Part shown: positions 1 to 5,118 of the stretch, in pieces | How the letters are laid out: each line of letters begins with the position of its first letter | Position numbering within the stretch: position 1 is the first letter of the stretch | NCBI GenBank assembly: GCA_023249395.1 | Contig: JAHFCS010000179.1 | Span: forward strand, 1-5,326 | DNA: 5,326 nt | DNA from: Gemmatimonadota bacterium | GTDB taxonomy: Bacteria > Gemmatimonadota > Gemmatimonadetes > Gemmatimonadales > Gemmatimonadaceae | Reading direction: 5' to 3' | Translations under genes and position numbers: made by a program | Notes under the pieces: generated by a model | Told to the model about the DNA's origin: nothing | Databases searched by the model: none | The model's input: the letters and a program-made list of their open reading frames with translations, nothing else

Positions 1-51
1 ATTGGGTGCAACCGCGCCGCGCGCGGCCGCAGTCGCGTCGAGTAACTTCAT
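1..51 (-). CDS. Start of an unidentified gene, cut by the window edge
   Basis: An ATG at 51-49 opens a frame that stays open to the window edge and reads MKLLDATAAARGAVAPN. The ATG overlaps the TGA stop of the DUF542 gene upstream (ATGA at 51-48), the usual sign of translational coupling in an operon. A G-rich stretch just before the ATG could serve as ribosome binding site. Seventeen residues are too few to identify a family. From the context (Rrf2 regulator, then DUF542 protein) a gene for nitric-oxide or iron-sulfur stress is plausible, for example a hemerythrin-like protein or a haem/respiratory protein, but nothing in the visible residues shows which. The call that a gene starts here rests on the overlap and the open frame. 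Confidence 0.5.
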   Translation of the reverse strand, partial: MKLLDATAAARGAVAPN

Positions 52-293
52 CGCCCCGTCCCGGCGGGATTTGTCGGGTCGCCCACCGCGGTGCGGAGAG
101 CGAGGATCAGCTCGCTCAGGTCGGCACCTGCATCGAGCGCCGCTTTCTCGAGAGAGGCGTCGCCTCCGCAGCAGGAATCCACAGCAAAGGCATTGAATAC
201 CGTCACCGTCTCGGGGAAAGTCCGAATGACTTCGTTGACCGTCCACGAACCGTCAATCGAATCCGACGTCGAGATCGCATCCTTCGAGGTCAT
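48..293 (-). CDS. Free-standing DUF542 (ScdA/RIC N-terminal domain) protein
   Basis: This 81-residue protein matches the DUF542 domain found at the N-terminus of the di-iron proteins that repair iron-sulfur clusters (ScdA, YtfE, DnrN; the RIC family). After a short leader, residues 18-53 carry the domain pattern: TVNEVIRTFPETVTVFNAF, then the hallmark double cysteine followed by two glycines (C41, C42, G43, G44), then SLEKAA. The family normally continues into a hemerythrin-like di-iron domain of about 150 residues. That part is absent here and the gene ends with a proper TGA, so this is a single-domain form. A good ribosome binding site (AAAAGGA, 308-302) lies 8 nt before the ATG. The gene follows the Rrf2 regulator by 42 bp and overlaps the next gene by 4 bp, so the three probably form one transcript. 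The role in NO or oxidative damage to Fe-S clusters is inferred from the family and the neighbouring regulator. Identification of the domain is firm; exact function is not. Confidence 0.88.
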   Translation of the reverse strand: MTSKDAISTSDSIDGSWTVNEVIRTFPETVTVFNAFAVDSCCGGDASLEKAALDAGADLSELILALRTAVGDPTNPAGTGR

Positions 294-335
294 TTCAGTA
301 TTCCTTTTCTTGAAGCGAAGTGGATCGCGGCATAT

Positions 336-761
336 TCAGGCCGCCGATGGAGCGCGGCTGATGGAAGTGCCGATCAGATCGGCTATCGTTGTGGTCGCCA
401 GCGGCTCGCGACGCGTCGCGGTGATTTGCAACCACATCTCATGAGCGGTGCAGGGTTTGTTTGAATCGCACGGCTTGTTGCCGAGCAGGCAGCGCGAGTG
501 CCGCCTCGGCTCGCCGAAGCAGTCGATGATGCGCGCCAGCGTGAGCGACTCGGGTGTGACTGCAAGTGAGAATCCGCCAAGGGGACCGCGCGCGCTGGTG
601 AGAAGACCCGCCTTGACGAGAGCGTTCAGGGTCTTTGCCATATAGTTCCGTGGTGCGCCCGTCGCGTCCGCTATTTCATCGGCGCGAAGCGGCCTGCGCC
701 AGTTTTCTCCGGCGAGTACAAGCACGGCGCGCAGCGCGTAATCGGCGGTGGAAGACAGCAT
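336..761 (-). CDS. Rrf2-family transcriptional regulator (NsrR/IscR-like)
   Basis: A 141-residue Rrf2 protein of typical family length. The N-terminal winged helix (residues 1-75) begins MLSSTADYALRAVLVLA and contains the recognition region PRNYMAKTLNALVKAGLL and the wing SARGPLGGFSLA, all classical for Rrf2. The cluster-binding loop has C91, C98 and C104 (spacing x6, x5) followed by H107 and W110, in the same place as the [2Fe-2S] or [4Fe-4S] ligands of IscR and NsrR. A further cysteine, C81, lies just before. Members of this family sense NO, iron or Fe-S status. The downstream DUF542 gene points toward an NsrR-like role, but the sequence alone does not separate NsrR from IscR or other Rrf2 types. 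The gene heads a probable operon. A large inverted repeat lies between 17 and 55 bp upstream of the ATG and is a candidate autoregulatory operator. The ribosome binding site is weak (GGTGG). Confidence 0.92.
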   Translation of the reverse strand: MLSSTADYALRAVLVLAGENWRRPLRADEIADATGAPRNYMAKTLNALVKAGLLTSARGPLGGFSLAVTPESLTLARIIDCFGEPRRHSRCLLGNKPCDSNKPCTAHEMWLQITATRREPLATTTIADLIGTSISRAPSAA

Positions 762-777
762 GGTTCAGCCACCAGCC

Positions 778-816
778 AAAGAGCAGTTTCTCATCTCGAT
801 ATGAGAATCGCTCTTT
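778..816. promoter_or_regulatory. Nested inverted repeat, candidate Rrf2 operator
   Basis: Two perfect 7-bp inverted repeats share almost the same centre. The inner pair is TTCTCAT (788-794) and ATGAGAA (801-807) around CTCGAT. The outer pair is AAAGAGC (778-784) and GCTCTTT (810-816). Three bases separate the arms on the left and two on the right. The inner 20-bp element has the size and dyad form of Rrf2-family operators and lies 26 bp upstream of the Rrf2 start codon. Autorepression of the Rrf2 operon is inferred from position. The outer arms could also let the transcript fold into a 5' leader hairpin. Confidence 0.6.
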
Positions 817-876
817 CGCCAAGAGTGAAACGTCAGCTAAGACCGGAAACTCCTGTGAGGAAATCAGGCCGCATTT

Positions 877-893
877 GTCAGGAAAAGCCTGAC
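877..893. other. Short stem-loop (GTCAGG / CCTGAC) upstream of trhA
   Basis: GTCAGG (877-882) and CCTGAC (888-893) form a perfect 6-bp inverted repeat with the loop AAAAG. It lies 53 bp before the trhA start. There is no T-run on either side, and the flanking genes diverge, so a terminator is unlikely. It may be a protein binding site or a leader hairpin, or may be chance; the function is unknown. Confidence 0.35.
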
Positions 894-946
894 TGTGCGA
901 GAGTCGCGACCTCGCTTCGCCAGGGTCATCCGACTACCATCCTAGA

Positions 947-1606
947 GTGAACGAAACGGATCGTCGGCCCCAATCCCTCGGCGAGGAGATCGCCAACAGC
1001 GTCACGCACGGCGTCGCGCTGCTCGCCAGTTTGGCGGCGATACCGGTGCTGTTGCTCGCCGCTTCGGGCCCGCGTGATGCGTGGCAGCTCGTTGGCGGGG
1101 CGGTTTTCGGCGCGACACTCGTGCTCCTGTACTCTGCATCCACGCTCTATCATGCAATGCCGGCCTCGGCAACCAAGCGCGTGCTGCGGGTGCTGGACCA
1201 TGGAGCGATCTATCTGCTCATTGCCGGCACTTACACGCCGTTCACCCTCGGCGCACTGCGAGGGCCGATCGGGTGGACCTTCCTGGTGACGATCTGGGCG
1301 CTCGCGGTGTTCGGAATCCTTGCCAAGTGCGTGTACCGTTTCCGCTTTCCACGCCTCTCGACTGCGCTTTACCTCGGCATGGGATGGCTCATAGTGCTCG
1401 CGCTTCGGCCGCTCATGACGCATGTCTCGCCGGCAGGGCTCGTGTGGCTTCTCGCCGGCGGAGTTTGCTACACTGCCGGCGTCGTGTTCTACGCAACCGA
1501 CGGGCGTATCCGATACGGACACGCCGTCTGGCATGGCTTCGTTGCGGCAGGAAGCGCTTGCCACTTCTGTGCTGTACTCTGGTACGCGGCTCCGCCGATG
1601 GGGTGA
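947..1606 (+). CDS. trhA: Hemolysin III / PAQR-family membrane protein TrhA
   Basis: A 219-residue integral membrane protein with about seven hydrophobic helices, the normal size for bacterial hemolysin III homologues of the PAQR (adiponectin receptor-like, CREST superfamily) group. The conserved polar residues are all present: GEEIANSVTHGVA with H21 in the first helix, STLYH with S65 and H69, LDHGAIYLLIAGTYTPF with D84 and H85, and near the C-terminus HAVWHGFVAAGSACH with H192, H196 and H206. In the superfamily such histidines and the Asp bind zinc and suggest a hydrolase-like site in the membrane. Bacterial members have been linked to membrane energy and fluidity homeostasis; the old name hemolysin does not prove a toxin. 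The start is GTG at 947: the frame upstream reaches a stop at 890-892 with no ATG, GTG or TTG in between. The ribosome binding site is poor. The gene stands alone, divergent from rrf2 and convergent with osmC. Confidence 0.93.
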   Translation: MNETDRRPQSLGEEIANSVTHGVALLASLAAIPVLLLAASGPRDAWQLVGGAVFGATLVLLYSASTLYHAMPASATKRVLRVLDHGAIYLLIAGTYTPFTLGALRGPIGWTFLVTIWALAVFGILAKCVYRFRFPRLSTALYLGMGWLIVLALRPLMTHVSPAGLVWLLAGGVCYTAGVVFYATDGRIRYGHAVWHGFVAAGSACHFCAVLWYAAPPMG

Positions 1607-1640
1607 TCGCCCGACATCAAAACAACCCCGGAGCCCGAGA

Positions 1641-2072
1641 TTACACTGTCGCCGTGACGGGCATCTGAAACTCGATGCTGATCTTTGCCCCCGCCTCGAG
1701 CGTGTGATGCGCCGGGCAGCTCCGCGCAGCGCGCTCCAGCATCACCATCTGCTGGTCACTCAGCTCCGTCGGCAGGATTACACGCACCACGAATTCGGCG
1801 ATGCGGGCCGGATTGCTTGCTCCGTGCTGCTCCACCTCGACGCGCATGCCCTCGTACGGGAGCTTGCGTGCGTGACAGAACTGCTGGACGTAGAGCGCGA
1901 CGCACGTCCCGAGGGAGACGCCGAGCATTTCCAGAGGCATGGGGCCCGCGTCTCCGCCGCCCGCATTCTTCGGCTGGTCGACAACGATGTGATGGGAGCG
2001 CACCTGGGCGCCGAACCTCAAGCCGCTTTCATGAGTGATAACGATGGGTGTAAGCGCGCTGACTGCAGTCAT
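1641..2072 (-). CDS. OsmC-family peroxiredoxin-like protein
   Basis: A 143-residue OsmC-family protein. These small dimeric enzymes reduce organic hydroperoxides, or act on related electrophiles, through two cysteines. Both are present: C57 in the helix MPLEMLGVSLGTCVALYV and C119 in ARSCPAHHTLE. The central segment KNAGGGDAGPMPLEMLGVSLGTC is the family signature region. The sequence resembles the YhfA-like general OsmC group more than a clear OsmC or Ohr, so the substrate is uncertain. Two ATGs are possible, at 2078 and 2072. The purine-rich CGGAG touches the first ATG but sits 6 nt before the second, so I chose 2072; the 2078 start would add two residues (Met-Ser). The gene follows the ArsR regulator by 21 bp and is very probably co-transcribed with it and repressed by it. 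Confidence 0.9.
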   Translation of the reverse strand: MTAVSALTPIVITHESGLRFGAQVRSHHIVVDQPKNAGGGDAGPMPLEMLGVSLGTCVALYVQQFCHARKLPYEGMRVEVEQHGASNPARIAEFVVRVILPTELSDQQMVMLERAARSCPAHHTLEAGAKISIEFQMPVTATV

Positions 2073-2093
2073 GGACATCTCCGAAAAAAGTGG

Positions 2094-2423
2094 TCAGCCG
2101 GCAAGCATCCGATTTCGCACCTTCATCTCTGCTTCCAGCCGGCCGCACATGGTGTCGCAGAGCTGGAGGACGCTTTTGCCCGCAAGCGAGTAATACGTGA
2201 ACAAACCTTCTTTCCGCCGCCGAACGAAGCCGAGATTGAATAGATGCTGGAGATGCTTGGACACGTTCGCCTGCCCGAATCCCGTCTCGTCTACGAGCTC
2301 GGTGACGGTGCGCTCACCGCTCCGGAGGCACTGCAGTATTTGAAGCCGAGCCGGCTCGGACAGGGCCTTGAATCGCTCTGCGATCAGCTCGAGCACTTCG
2401 GGTGTGAACGCCAGCTTACGCAT
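2094..2423 (-). CDS. ArsR-family winged-helix repressor
   Basis: A 109-residue ArsR/SmtB-family regulator of typical length. Residues 14-33 (AERFKALSEPARLQILQCL) form the N-terminal helices. TVTELVDETGFGQANVSKHLQHLFNLGFV (39-67) is the helix-turn-helix, with recognition helix around QANVSKHLQHL. RRRKEGLFTYYSLA (68-81) is the beta wing. The metal-box pattern ELCVCDL of arsenic/cadmium sensors is missing, as ELVDETG occupies that place. Instead there is C32 in the second helix and C89 and C93 in the C-terminal helix. A cysteine in each of these two helices recalls the thiol-switch members BigR, SqrR and YgaV, which sense reactive sulfur, although C32 is not certain to be in the equivalent position. 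The gene is first in an operon with OsmC and divergent from a DUF302 gene. A candidate operator and promoter lie 28-66 bp upstream of its ATG. The ligand is unknown; a redox or persulfide signal is inference. Confidence 0.92.
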   Translation of the reverse strand: MRKLAFTPEVLELIAERFKALSEPARLQILQCLRSGERTVTELVDETGFGQANVSKHLQHLFNLGFVRRRKEGLFTYYSLAGKSVLQLCDTMCGRLEAEMKVRNRMLAG

Positions 2424-2436
2424 GGGGCTTCCCGGA

Positions 2437-2465
2437 TTGATTTATACATCACTATACAGTAATAT
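2437..2465 (+). promoter_or_regulatory. Sigma-70 type promoter for the DUF302 gene
   Basis: TTGATT (2437-2442) and TAATAT (2460-2465) are separated by exactly 17 bp and point toward the DUF302 gene. Both hexamers are close to the TTGACA/TATAAT consensus, which is striking in an otherwise GC-rich window. Transcription would begin near 2472, giving a leader of about 47 nt. The -10 overlaps the inverted repeat at 2451-2468, so a bound repressor should block it. Confidence 0.65.
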
Positions 2466-2475
2466 AGTAGTATAG
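2443..2475. promoter_or_regulatory. Candidate ArsR operator region with repeated TATA half-sites
   Basis: The core is a perfect inverted repeat, ACTATA (2451-2456) and TATAGT (2463-2468) around CAGTAA. A second inverted pair overlaps it: CTATAC (2452-2457) and GTATAG (2470-2475). TATA cores occur at 2443, 2453, 2463 and 2471, that is at 10, 10 and 8 bp steps, so several half-sites lie on nearly the same face of the helix. AT-rich dyads of this kind are typical ArsR-family operators. The position over both -10 elements implies that the ArsR protein controls its own operon and the divergent DUF302 gene together (inference). Confidence 0.65.
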
Positions 2476-2489
2476 CAATACGATTGCAA
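2461..2489 (-). promoter_or_regulatory. Sigma-70 type promoter for arsR-osmC
   Basis: On the minus strand TTGCAA (2489-2484) and TATATT (2466-2461) are separated by 17 bp. An alternative overlapping pair is TTGCTA (2478-2473) and TATAGT (2456-2451) with a 16-bp spacer. Either would transcribe leftward into the ArsR gene. The first -10 shares bases with the -10 of the divergent DUF302 promoter, so the two promoters face each other and cannot easily both be occupied. Confidence 0.6.
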
Positions 2490-2518
2490 GCACGCCAATT
2501 CCCTAACCGGTCCCTTCA

Positions 2519-2959
2519 ATGGTCGAGCAAACCACTCCCTATGGTCTCAGCACAACGATCGCCGCAGAGTTCGCGGACGCCGTCTCACGCGCCAAGGCCG
2601 CACTCGCCGCTCAGGGCTTTGGCGTGTTGGCGGAGATGAACATCGCCGCGACCCTGCGCGATAAGCTGCAAGTTCCTTTCCGCGATTATGTGATCCTCGG
2701 CGCCTGCATGCCGGCTCTCGCGCATCAGGCTCTGTTGGCGGAAACCGACATCGGTCTTCTCCTGCCGTGCAACGTCATCGTGTACGCCACCGACGATCCC
2801 AGGCGAAGCGTGGTCGCCGCCCTCGATCCGGTCGCAGCGCTCTCCCTCACTGGCAACGAGGCCATTCGCCCGCTGGCGGACGAGGTGAAACGGAGTCTTC
2901 GCAGCGTGCTCGACGCGGTGGAGCGGGACACTGGTAGCGTCGCGGAACGTTCCGCGTAG
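2519..2959 (+). CDS. DUF302 domain-containing protein
   Basis: A 146-residue soluble protein that is almost entirely a DUF302 domain. Recognisable segments are YGLSTTIAAEFADAVSRAKAALAAQGFGVLAE (8-39), the family block TLRDKLQVPFRDYVILGAC (45-63), PALAHQALLAETDIGLLLPCNVIVY (65-89) and SVVAALDPVAAL (97-108). C63 in the GAC motif and C84 in LLPCNV are positions conserved in many family members. The biochemical function of DUF302 is not established; members are often found near redox and sulfur metabolism genes. The gene is divergent from arsR-osmC and shares its operator region, so it is probably induced by the same signal. No clear Shine-Dalgarno sequence precedes the ATG. No signal peptide or membrane segment is seen, so it should be cytoplasmic. 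It ends 42 bp before the S9 peptidase. Confidence 0.9.
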   Translation: MVEQTTPYGLSTTIAAEFADAVSRAKAALAAQGFGVLAEMNIAATLRDKLQVPFRDYVILGACMPALAHQALLAETDIGLLLPCNVIVYATDDPRRSVVAALDPVAALSLTGNEAIRPLADEVKRSLRSVLDAVERDTGSVAERSA

Positions 2960-3001
2960 CTTTTCCCGCCCCGGCTGTTTAGTCCCGCTACCAATCGGCC
3001 A

Positions 3002-5116
3002 ATGCAACGATTCCTGGTTCTTTCGTTTCTCGTTTTCACAGCGTCCTCATCCTCCTTTGCCCAGAAACGGGCCTTCACAATCCCCGATCTATACCGCGTC
3101 AAGAGCATCTCCGACCTCGCGGTCTCCGCTGACGGCGGGACGATTCTCTACACCGTCGGGACCCAGGATTTGCCGCGCGCAAAGCGCACGAGCCAGATCT
3201 GGATCGCCGGCGCCGACGGCTCGCAGGCGCGACTGCTGACTCAGGACACGACGAACCCGTCGTCTCCGCGCTTTTCTCCGGATGGGAAACGGGTTGCCGT
3301 CGTTGTGGCAGATTCCGCGGGCGATCAGAACCTGTACGTGATTCCGACGGCAGGGGGACCCTCCCGACAGGTGACACGCATCGGTACCGGCGTCTCGGAT
3401 GCGGTGTGGTCGCCTGACGGCACTCGGATCGTCTTCTCGAGCGATGTCTATCCGGAATGCAACGGCGACGACGCGTGCAACCGCCGCACCGCCGAGCGAT
3501 GGCAGAAAGGTCCACTCAAGGCGCACATCGCCGACGCGCTCCTCTTCCGCCACTGGAGCGGATGGAAGGACGGCACGCGGACTCACGTCTTGATCGCCGA
3601 TGTCGGCACGGGAGCGGTGCGCGATCTCACGCCGGGTGACATCGACGCGCCGCCCTTTCAGCTGGGTGGGCCGGTGCAGTATGCACTTTCACCCGACGGC
3701 AGGGAGCTGGCCTTCGCGCTGAATCCCGACTCGGTCCCCGCCGTCTCCACGAACGCCGACATCTGGCTGCTGTCGCTTACAGATCCGGCGGCGAAGCCGC
3801 GCAACATCACCGCCGCGAACAAGGCGTACGACAACTCACCGAAATATTCGCCCGATGGCCGCTACGTCGCGTACCGGATGCAGGTCGTGCCCGCATACGA
3901 GTCGGATCTTTTCCGTCTCGCGCTGTACGATCGCGCAAGCGGAACCACCCGCGTGCTCACGGAGTCGTATCGCGACTGGATCGACGATTTCGACTGGAGC
4001 GCTGACTCGAAAGCCATCTACTTCACCGGCCCGGCGCTCGGCGAGACACCCATCCGGAAGCTCGACGTCGCGAGGGGGACGGTCACGACCGTGCTCACGG
4101 GCGGGACGATCGATGCATTCGTCGTCACGCCGGACCAGCAGCGGATGTTCTACATTCGCCGCTCCGTCGGCGAGCCGGCAGAGGCCTACGTTGCTTCGCT
4201 GCGTGGCGGCCGCGCGCAGCCTCCTACTCGGCTCACGCATCTCAACGATGCTCTTGTCGCTGAAGTGGACATTCGCCCCGCCGAAGCCATGTGGGTCGAT
4301 GGCGCCGGCGGCGCCAAGGTTCAGTACTACATCGTGAAGCCGCACGGATTCGATCCGTCGAAGAAGTACCCGTTGATTCTGAATGTGCACGGCGGCCCTC
4401 AGGGCAATTTCGGAGATGCGTTCCGTGGCGACTGGCAGGTTTACCCGGGCGCGGGATACGTCGTGGTCTTTTCCAACCCTCACGGATCCACCGGCTTTGG
4501 CCAGGACTTTACCGCCGAGATCTCCGGCGACTACGGCGGGAAAGTATTCGAGGACCTGATGAAGGTGACCGACGCGGTCGCCAAGCTGCCGTACGTCGAT
4601 TCCACTCGCATGGGAGCGATGGGCTGGTCGTTCGGCGGGTACATGATGGATTGGTTCGAGGGACATACGAACCGCTTCAAGGCGATCGCATCGATGATGG
4701 GTCTCTATGACCTGCGCTCGTTCTTCAGCGCGACCGAGGAACTCTGGTTCCCGCGATGGGACTTGAAGGCAGAGCCGTGGGAGACGTCGAAGTACGAGCA
4801 GGTGTCGCCCTCGAGCTACAGCCAGAACTTCAAGACGCCCGTTCTGATCCTCACCGGAGAGAAGGACTTCCGAGTGCCGTACACGCAGTCGCTCGAATTC
4901 TTCACCGATCTACAGCTGCGTGGAATCCCGTCGAAGCTTGTCGTCTACTCGAACGCGGGACATTGGCCGAGCTGGTACGAGATGGCGCTCTACTATACTG
5001 CGCATCTCGAGTGGTTCAATAAATGGCTGGGCGGAGCCCCGCCGCCGTGGACATCGGAGGCGTTCCTGCGCAACGCGGTGTTCGACGCGAAGACGGGAGC
5101 GCGCCTCGCGCCCTGA
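3002..5116 (+). CDS. Secreted S9-family (prolyl oligopeptidase clan) serine peptidase
   Basis: A complete 704-residue peptidase. Residues 1-21 are a signal peptide (MQRFLVLSFLVFTASSSSFAQ) with a likely cut after FA or FAQ, so it acts in the periplasm or outside the cell. Residues of about 25-430 form a beta-propeller of PD40/WD40-like blades, visible as repeated FSPDGKR, WSPDGTR, LSPDGRE and YSPDGRY motifs; C153 and C159 in a surface loop may form a disulfide. The alpha/beta hydrolase domain (about 435-680) carries HGGP (463-466, oxyanion region), SNPHGSTGFG (491-500), the nucleophile elbow GWSFGGY with S543, the acid D622 in GEKDFRVP and H654 in NAGHW. The triad is intact, so it should be active on short peptides, as a dipeptidyl or acylaminoacyl peptidase-like enzyme; the exact specificity cannot be read from sequence. 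It may be transcribed by read-through from the DUF302 gene 42 bp upstream or from its own promoter, which I did not find. No strong ribosome binding site precedes the ATG. Confidence 0.95.
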   Translation: MQRFLVLSFLVFTASSSSFAQKRAFTIPDLYRVKSISDLAVSADGGTILYTVGTQDLPRAKRTSQIWIAGADGSQARLLTQDTTNPSSPRFSPDGKRVAVVVADSAGDQNLYVIPTAGGPSRQVTRIGTGVSDAVWSPDGTRIVFSSDVYPECNGDDACNRRTAERWQKGPLKAHIADALLFRHWSGWKDGTRTHVLIADVGTGAVRDLTPGDIDAPPFQLGGPVQYALSPDGRELAFALNPDSVPAVSTNADIWLLSLTDPAAKPRNITAANKAYDNSPKYSPDGRYVAYRMQVVPAYESDLFRLALYDRASGTTRVLTESYRDWIDDFDWSADSKAIYFTGPALGETPIRKLDVARGTVTTVLTGGTIDAFVVTPDQQRMFYIRRSVGEPAEAYVASLRGGRAQPPTRLTHLNDALVAEVDIRPAEAMWVDGAGGAKVQYYIVKPHGFDPSKKYPLILNVHGGPQGNFGDAFRGDWQVYPGAGYVVVFSNPHGSTGFGQDFTAEISGDYGGKVFEDLMKVTDAVAKLPYVDSTRMGAMGWSFGGYMMDWFEGHTNRFKAIASMMGLYDLRSFFSATEELWFPRWDLKAEPWETSKYEQVSPSSYSQNFKTPVLILTGEKDFRVPYTQSLEFFTDLQLRGIPSKLVVYSNAGHWPSWYEMALYYTAHLEWFNKWLGGAPPPWTSEAFLRNAVFDAKTGARLAP

Positions 5117-5118
5117 TC

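Larger units (their letters stand above)
762..946. other. Divergent intergenic region between rrf2 and trhA
   Basis: This 185-bp region separates the leftward Rrf2 operon from the rightward trhA gene and should hold both promoters. It contains a nested inverted repeat (778-816) near the Rrf2 gene and a short stem-loop (877-893) nearer trhA. I found no convincing -35/-10 pair for either gene. TTGTCA at 875-880 resembles a -35 for trhA but has no good -10 at the right distance. TTGGCG (822-817, minus strand) with TATCGA (801-796) is a weak candidate for the Rrf2 gene, with a 15-bp spacer. No small gene is supported here. Confidence 0.6.

Noticed and set aside
6..464. A 152-codon open frame on the plus strand
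   Set aside because: It overlaps the DUF542 and Rrf2 genes in antisense and is arginine-rich without domains.
926..1564. A 212-codon open frame on the minus strand
   Set aside because: It is antisense to trhA, highly charged and low in hydrophobic core residues, and matches no family; a shadow.
947..1606. TrhA as a true hemolysin or virulence factor
   Set aside because: The name is historical. The residues are those of the general PAQR family, and nothing around it suggests virulence.
1607..1640. A possible terminator between the convergent trhA and osmC genes
   Set aside because: The short gap shows no convincing hairpin followed by a T-run on either strand.
1422..2243. A 273-codon open frame on the plus strand
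   Set aside because: It crosses the trhA end and runs antisense to the OsmC and ArsR genes, both clear family members. The translation shows no domain.
2585..3007. A 140-codon open frame on the minus strand
   Set aside because: It is antisense to the DUF302 gene, which has clear family motifs.
3836..4666. A 276-codon open frame on the minus strand
   Set aside because: It lies wholly inside the S9 peptidase, antisense, and its composition (rich in Arg, Ala, His, Val) is that of a shadow of GC-rich coding DNA. No family is recognisable.
3002..5116. The propeller repeats as a novel repeat protein
   Set aside because: The SPDG motifs are the normal PD40 blades of S9-family peptidases, and the triad and signal peptide are standard.
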